Source: Planctomycetota bacterium (GTDB lineage: Bacteria; Planctomycetota; SZUA-567; H5-PLA8). Taken from it: 44,064 nucleotides of DNA. Of the stretch, positions 40,301 to 44,064 are shown in pieces (the stretch's first letter is position 1; every line of letters starts with the position of its first letter). The stretch covers positions 1 to 44,064 of the forward strand of contig JAPLOD010000705.1 of the NCBI GenBank assembly GCA_026692735.1. Reading direction: 5' to 3'. The notes beneath the pieces were generated by a model. It saw only the letters and a program-made list of their open reading frames with translations, was not told the origin of the DNA and ran no database searches. Made by a program: the position numbers and the translations under genes.

Positions 40301-42957
40301 CGAATCTCGACATGACGGGGGCCCTGGTGCGGGTGCGCGAGCTGTCGTCCCGGCTGTTCCCCGCCGGCGACGACACGCCCTTCAGCGAGCAGGTGGCGAC
40401 GTTCCTGCAGGACGCCGGCCCGGCCGCGCTGCTGGACCACCTGGGCGACGAACTGACGATCAACGCCGCGCAGCTTGAGACCGGGCCGTTCCTGGTGTGG
40501 CTGTGCAAAGACTACAAGAGCGGCGCGCGCAAGCCGCCGCCGCTCCTCGCCGGACTCCTGGCGAACGACTGGCTGCCGGAAGGGACCTGGAAGGCGACCG
40601 GCGTGAAGCTGGCACGCAAGGGCGAGCCGCGGGAACGCAAGTGGAGCCTGGTGGGCGGACTGCGGACCGATTTCACGTGCTACGGCCCGCCGCGTGAGCC
40701 GGGCGCGCCGCGAACCGGCGTGTTCTCGCTGAGCCACGACTGGGCGCTGCAGGTGGGGCTGTCCGTGGACCAGAACAGCAACTTCGGCCTGCAGGGGAAC
40801 GTGCTCCTGGACAAGGCGTTCATCGCGGCGTCGTTCCCGAACCTGAGGTACGAGTACAAGAAGCCCGCCGCGGAGCCGTGCGAGGTCGCCCTGGCCGACT
40901 GCTGGTACTCACACGGCCGCAAGCCGCTGGCACACATCGGCAAGCTGACGGTCTCGGGCAAGCCCGTGGGCCTCGAGCTCAAGGAGCTCGACGTGGACTA
41001 CACCCGCGGGCCGGCGGGCAGCTTCCAGCTTGGGGAAGCGATCATCGCGGGCGGCCCGCTGCCGTGCGTGGTGAGCATCACCAAGCTCGAGCCCGACGCA
41101 GACATGCTCAACGCCCGCGTCAGCGCGCCCACCGCGGACATGGCGTACCTGAGCAGCCTGCTGAATCTGCCGCCGGCGCTGAGCGCCACGGGAACACTGC
41201 GGGACCTCAACGTCTCCTACAAGGGCAGCATTGCCGGTTTGCGGGCGCAACTGGAGAGCGACACTGCCGCGCTGGCCCAGCGTCTGAAACTGGAGCCCAC
41301 CGATCCGCGCCTGAACGGCCTCAACCCGCAGACAGATGCGCTCGTTGTGGATGCCAGCGCCCAGGACGTGCGGCTCAAAGCGTCCGCGCAAGCCGACACC
41401 GGCGCGGAACTGCGCCTGAGCGGCAAGCTGCGCCTGACCGCGCGGGACCTGACCGGCAAGCAGGACCAGGAGCGCAGGAACTTCAGCGTGGAACTGGCGC
41501 ACCAGACGCCGCAGGGCACGCTCAAACAGACGTTCACCACCCCTGCCCTGCAGATCGCCTCCGCGGACGCGCGCCTGAACCTGGCGCGTGCCTTCCGCGC
41601 GCCGGGCGTGCCGCTGAGCATCCAGGGCGACGTGGAGTTCAGCAGCGGCCTCAATCCTGCGACCTGGCTGGCGGGCCTCGAGGTCCTTGCCGCGGCTCGC
41701 AGCGCCACGCTGGCGCCCGCTCCCGCCCCCGCTGATGAGTACCGGCTTGCCGCGCTGGAGAAACTGGAGGTGAGCGGCTCGGCAAAGGTGCCGCAGTGCC
41801 TGGTCAACGGCGAGAAGCTCCCGGCCATGGATGCCCGGCAGCTCACGTTCAAGAACCTGAAGTGCAGCGTGCCGCAGCTCACGACGGAGCTGTACGGCGG
41901 GAAGCTCGCGCTGCCCGATTCGGACTTCGATCTGACGAAAGCCGTAGCCACGCGGACGGGCGAGATGGCCAGCCTGAAGGGCGTGGCGTTCCGGCTGCGG
42001 CCGGAGCTGACCGACGCGGACCTGGCGCAGATGCTGGGGGATGTCGCGCCCGGAACCCTCGGCTACAGCGTCAGCGGGCGCGTGAGCGCGCGGGGCAACC
42101 TGGACGGAACGGACTTCAGCGGCATGGACCGCCACACGTGGGACGGGGCCATCAAGTTCAAGGTGACGGGCCTGACCGTGAAGCCGCCGCGCCGGACGGA
42201 AGCAGCGCCCGCCGCCGTGCCGCCGTGGACGCTGCCGTTCGCGGGCTTGGGCCAGCAACTGCTCGGAGCCTTCCTGACGACGGCCAATACCGCCTCGGCC
42301 TGCGTGCTTGACCTCGTGAAGGACCTCCCGGTCGTTGAGGCGCTCAAACCCCTCAACGGCTGGGCGCTGGCGCTGCAGACGTACCTGGCGCGGGCGTTCG
42401 GCGTGGAAGTGGAGCAGTTGGAGTTTGAGCCGGTCACGCCGACGGTGATGGTCACCAAGGGCTTCGCGATCGTAGACCGCTGCCAGCTCATCGGCCGCGG
42501 CAAGTGCGAGGGCCTGGACCTGGAGATTGCCAGCCTGAAGGTGAACCTGGCCGAGAAAACGTTCGCCGATGAAGTGCGCATCTACCCCGTGGCGCTGCCT
42601 AAGTCGGCCAGAGCCGCTCTGAACCTGGACAAGTGGCCGGCGGCCGTGCAGCAGGACTACTTGCGCGACATGCGCGATGGGAAGATCGCCCTGCGCGTGC
42701 AAGGGCCGGTGGCGGCTCCGACGATCAGATTCCCGTGGGCCACGGTGCGCTCATACGGGCGGCGGGCGCTCTTCGGGGAGGCCAGCATCAGCGACCTGGA
42801 CGGGCTGGAGAAAGCGCGCCAGCATCTGCTCACCACTTGGGGCCGGACGCCGCAGGAGCTGGCCGCCGCCGCGGCCACGGGCGACCGCATGGGCGCGGGG
42901 CTGCCCAGCACCGCTCAGGCAACCAAGGACCGTGAGACGGTCCTCGACCATGAGTGA
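37345..42957 (+). CDS. giant FHA-TM-AsmA/DUF748-like envelope protein
   Basis: The 1,870 residues start at ATG 37345 (GTG 37339 in the track is an alternative; no strong ribosome site). N-terminal FHA-like domain (SRIGSDAACQICLHGEGLLPIHAYL, about 20-45, to residue ~95), then a basic stretch and one TM helix (SMGVLALLVAVAYAVLMWVI, about 118-137), then some 1,700 residues of AsmA/TamB-like repeating beta segments (IGSIRVKPFEGSITIENIKIKDRDN, GLVQLDARLEVKGAKIVLHD, LNVSYKGSIAGLRAQLESD), ending in DRETVLDHE. The topology puts FHA in the cytoplasm and the repeats in the periplasm, as in lipid-bridge proteins. FHA reads phosphothreonine, so phospho-control of envelope transport is inferred. It is followed without a gap by a PpiC-like chaperone. 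Confidence 0.85.
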   Translation: MQQFVLTGSQGSFTVPSGESRIGSDAACQICLHGEGLLPIHAYLSTDGEKLLIRPASAAGSSSESVAGFVAVNGEPLTGPATLVAGVEVSIGSVKLRLAASRVRTALWNRRWFRRLAWSMGVLALLVAVAYAVLMWVILDERWLKEWLAKGVTEHLLRDETEIGSIRVKPFEGSITIENIKIKDRDNFSGSQRPFVAVPKAAINLEVWPWLRSWGREYRNLRIVVSNPEINIERSKTDGALNIRDIVKKYSQGQPSLDLGLVQLDARLEVKGAKIVLHDYYTNLDSSLEDINIELRQPGAGQPLEIKTCEMRIATAAPAPQGALKLTGEVNLLDASAVIDSATISSKGLHAELTDFDLARFFEHLGYAWAPHGMDIKVVLGKPISGKADAVVKDIHTVWLGGAVRSASLLSIREEGRPPMGNIPMGLTFDLNFSDSARGFLPDKMNIGLLCGADLNNPYLVFGAAGRLNPGGTSEYTVNLECSLQDLLGTDIGRRLGLDGRLGGRLQGTAKLRGLSDGAWKIDAKMESGDAYAMVAHPTDPSKPPVRQPLPLDFQYHASAQPSASGGISELEVTGFKISAPSFEACSEVPGQIKGLDRKGALDAHAKFTLKVKGREFWRDFKPILVLFGFTQPIEEVLDLEVTLVGRNDRVEMAAKGKAARQWHADPAPVRLQTYVEYNRKAATARTPAYAPPYLSLMLEVNAEEAKPLRVRVDAQCQRSDRAEIVALETYAPNDKDRQTPLPGLTIQSDIVALRERFQPYIEGYLASHDKFYKTEANGWLKRYRDTTVTGELEEAGRLVIERMLDPKSLVADQVRFDLNIAAKSLDTRMPHPPSLTGAAPPEKAAAEPWNWKEDVVHLGLRGAYAQRLSDNKEEPDTEKLGIEYLDVRGSIGAFRLTLNDLDLFKLSHLRGLANQTWTDCLAELTVAGQLDPPACQLARSLHVLQPDNPLSGTLALQIGFNRQKDALNLQRFEFRQTEQKQNLLANLDMTGALVRVRELSSRLFPAGDDTPFSEQVATFLQDAGPAALLDHLGDELTINAAQLETGPFLVWLCKDYKSGARKPPPLLAGLLANDWLPEGTWKATGVKLARKGEPRERKWSLVGGLRTDFTCYGPPREPGAPRTGVFSLSHDWALQVGLSVDQNSNFGLQGNVLLDKAFIAASFPNLRYEYKKPAAEPCEVALADCWYSHGRKPLAHIGKLTVSGKPVGLELKELDVDYTRGPAGSFQLGEAIIAGGPLPCVVSITKLEPDADMLNARVSAPTADMAYLSSLLNLPPALSATGTLRDLNVSYKGSIAGLRAQLESDTAALAQRLKLEPTDPRLNGLNPQTDALVVDASAQDVRLKASAQADTGAELRLSGKLRLTARDLTGKQDQERRNFSVELAHQTPQGTLKQTFTTPALQIASADARLNLARAFRAPGVPLSIQGDVEFSSGLNPATWLAGLEVLAAARSATLAPAPAPADEYRLAALEKLEVSGSAKVPQCLVNGEKLPAMDARQLTFKNLKCSVPQLTTELYGGKLALPDSDFDLTKAVATRTGEMASLKGVAFRLRPELTDADLAQMLGDVAPGTLGYSVSGRVSARGNLDGTDFSGMDRHTWDGAIKFKVTGLTVKPPRRTEAAPAAVPPWTLPFAGLGQQLLGAFLTTANTASACVLDLVKDLPVVEALKPLNGWALALQTYLARAFGVEVEQLEFEPVTPTVMVTKGFAIVDRCQLIGRGKCEGLDLEIASLKVNLAEKTFADEVRIYPVALPKSARAALNLDKWPAAVQQDYLRDMRDGKIALRVQGPVAAPTIRFPWATVRSYGRRALFGEASISDLDGLEKARQHLLTTWGRTPQELAAAAATGDRMGAGLPSTAQATKDRETVLDHE

Positions 42958-44064
42958 TGGGGGACGGGTTTCGGGTATCGGGTGTCGGGTATCGGGTTCC
43001 GGGTTCCGGGTCCCGGCTTCGGGATTTGAGCCTTGGGCTTTGGGATTTGGGGCTTGGGATCTGGGATTTGGGACTTGGGATTTCCCATTTCCTCGCTGGT
43101 CTGTGGGTGCTGTGGCTCATCTGTGGTTCCGCTACGGCCGCCGCGGAGACGGAGGGGCCAAGCCCGACGTTCAACGCGCCTGCGGTGAAGGTCAACACGC
43201 AGGTCGTCAGCATCCGCGAAGTCGAGACGGTGTTCTCGGACAGCCACGTGCTGATCCAGGACAGACTCGGACGAGGCGAACTCAAGCCGGCCGGCCTGGG
43301 CCCCGCCATCCGCGCGGCGTGGAAAGACGCGCTCGAAACCGCCACGCAGGACAAGATCATGGACCAGCGCGCCGACAAGCGGCGTAAGGACATCATCAAG
43401 TACTACCTCGCACGCGCCGGAGGCGACTACGGCGGCGACCGGGCGCTGGAGTTCTTCAAACGCGAGGAGGCCGACTGCGTCCGGCGCCTGCGGAGGGAAC
43501 TGATCGCGGCGGCCGGCGGCGAGGCCGAACTGCGCGCGGCGCTGAAACGGCGCGGGCAAACCATGCAGGAGTGGGAAGCCGGGCTGACGCGTGAACTGTT
43601 CCGGCGCGACGTCCTGGCGCTCGAACTGGGCCCCATCGTCCCTTCGCCCGCCGCGACGCGGGCGTTCTACGACAAACACCCGGAGCTGTTCAAGCAGCCC
43701 GATGCCTGGCGGCTGCGGCGGATACGCATCGCCAAGGACAGGTTCAAGACGCCCGAGGTCGCGCTGGCCGCGGCGAAGATGGTGCGCGAGAAAGCGTCGG
43801 GCGGCGCGGACTTCGCGGAACTGGCGGCGAAAGTGAGCGACGACCCGGAGTTTGCGTCGCAAGGCGGGGTGCTGACGCGCGACGGCAAGAGCGACCTGCC
43901 GACGGGGAACTTCCCCCGTGAGGAACGGATCGCGGAGAACCTTAAGGACGGCGGCGTCGCCGACCCCGTGGATGCCGGCGACTGGTACGTGATCGTGCAG
44001 CGCGTCGCGTATCAGCCTATGTGCATGCGGAGCTTTGAGCAGGCGGGCGAGCGCGCCGAAGCTC
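42957..44064 (+). CDS. PpiC/SurA-like periplasmic peptidyl-prolyl isomerase (3' end outside window), repeat-derived N-terminus
   Basis: The frame is open from ATG 42957 to the window edge; it was missed by the ORF track because no stop is present. The ATG overlaps the previous stop (TGATG). The first 41 residues are encoded by a 17-unit heptamer tract (RVSGVGYRVPGS, LGLWDLGLGIWDLGLG), followed by a signal-peptide core (SHFLAGLWVLWLICGSATAAAE), so the natural initiator might be a TTG or ATT near 43068-43080 instead. The mature part: SurA-like helical N-domain (VVSIREVETVFSDSHVLIQD), then the parvulin domain from WRLRRIRIAKDRF, KASGGADFAELAAKVSDDPEFASQGGVL, VADPVDAGDWYVIVQRV. It probably folds outer-membrane or surface proteins. 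Confidence 0.82.
   Translation, partial: MGDGFRVSGVGYRVPGSGSRLRDLSLGLWDLGLGIWDLGLGISHFLAGLWVLWLICGSATAAAETEGPSPTFNAPAVKVNTQVVSIREVETVFSDSHVLIQDRLGRGELKPAGLGPAIRAAWKDALETATQDKIMDQRADKRRKDIIKYYLARAGGDYGGDRALEFFKREEADCVRRLRRELIAAAGGEAELRAALKRRGQTMQEWEAGLTRELFRRDVLALELGPIVPSPAATRAFYDKHPELFKQPDAWRLRRIRIAKDRFKTPEVALAAAKMVREKASGGADFAELAAKVSDDPEFASQGGVLTRDGKSDLPTGNFPREERIAENLKDGGVADPVDAGDWYVIVQRVAYQPMCMRSFEQAGERAEA
42966..43084. repeat. 17-unit heptamer tract at the start of the PpiC gene
   Basis: Seventeen 7-mers in perfect phase, shifting gradually from gggtatc through gggttcc and ggcttcg to ggatttg. No stop occurs in the coding frame. It is the longest tract of the window. Confidence 0.95.

Noticed and set aside
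37285-40737. 1,150-residue minus-strand ORF
   Set aside because: Shadow of the FHA-AsmA gene; no start context or domain.
42966-43084. CRISPR array
   Set aside because: Units are 7 nt without spacers; none of the tracts has the repeat-spacer layout or nearby cas genes.
1-44064. tRNA or rRNA genes
   Set aside because: No T-arm-like GTTCRANNC with a matching acceptor stem and no conserved rRNA segment was seen on reading; a covariance search was not possible.

Overview
The window is GC-rich, densely coded DNA from an uncultured-type diderm bacterium. Its gene content points to the PVC group, most likely Planctomycetota: CxPSR sulfatase, heparinase-like and pectate-lyase-like secreted proteins, Gfo/Idh oxidoreductase, xylose-isomerase-type TIM barrels, two MtaA/CmuA-like members of the uroporphyrinogen decarboxylase fold, bactofilins, DUF2950, and AsmA-like giant proteins. 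This placement is inference from family content. There is no rRNA, tRNA or CRISPR array that I can see.

Layout. 1-7.6 kb: end of a xylose-isomerase-like gene, a small HTH protein, a secreted protein, a DinG-family helicase with a decayed exonuclease domain, a receiver-domain protein and a Gfo/Idh/MocA oxidoreductase. 7.7-15.8 kb: an orphan antitoxin, a URO-D/methyltransferase-like gene, a secreted beta-helix protein, hisF, an EboB-like TatD hydrolase coupled to a DUF362 ferredoxin that seems to start with ATT, and small secreted or membrane proteins. 15.9-24.7 kb, all on the minus strand: a truncated ORF6N gene, a methyltransferase with repeat-derived insertions, an AsmA-like gene broken by an in-frame TAG, two bactofilin-like genes, a sugar isomerase-like gene and a heparinase-like gene. 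24.9-26.75 kb: a lower-GC three-gene cassette of unrecognised function ending in a HEPN-like protein. 26.75-27.59 kb: a gene-free, repeat-packed stretch in front of argG. 28.9-30.5 kb: a membrane protein with a pseudopilin-like tail and a complete antitoxin/RelE-ParE pair. 30.7-37.1 kb: a five-gene minus-strand operon (sugar-binding lipoprotein, ribose-type ABC ATPase, permease, URO-D-like methyltransferase, sulfatase). 37.3-44 kb: a 1,870-residue FHA-TM-AsmA protein followed by a PpiC/SurA-like chaperone, plausibly an envelope-biogenesis pair.

The most striking structure is not a gene. Degenerate tandem tracts with a 7-nt period occur at a dozen or more places, in several sequence families. 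Most are intergenic, but at least four are read as protein: the start and an internal loop of the methyltransferase, the N-terminus of the ABC ATPase, and the N-terminus of the PpiC protein. Because 7 and 3 share no factor, each tract encodes a 7-residue peptide repeat. A second class of short GC hairpins followed by CTAC sits at operon junctions and in the argG leader.

Gene calls rest on the supplied ORF track, visible ribosome binding sites, overlaps and remembered family motifs. No database search was run.
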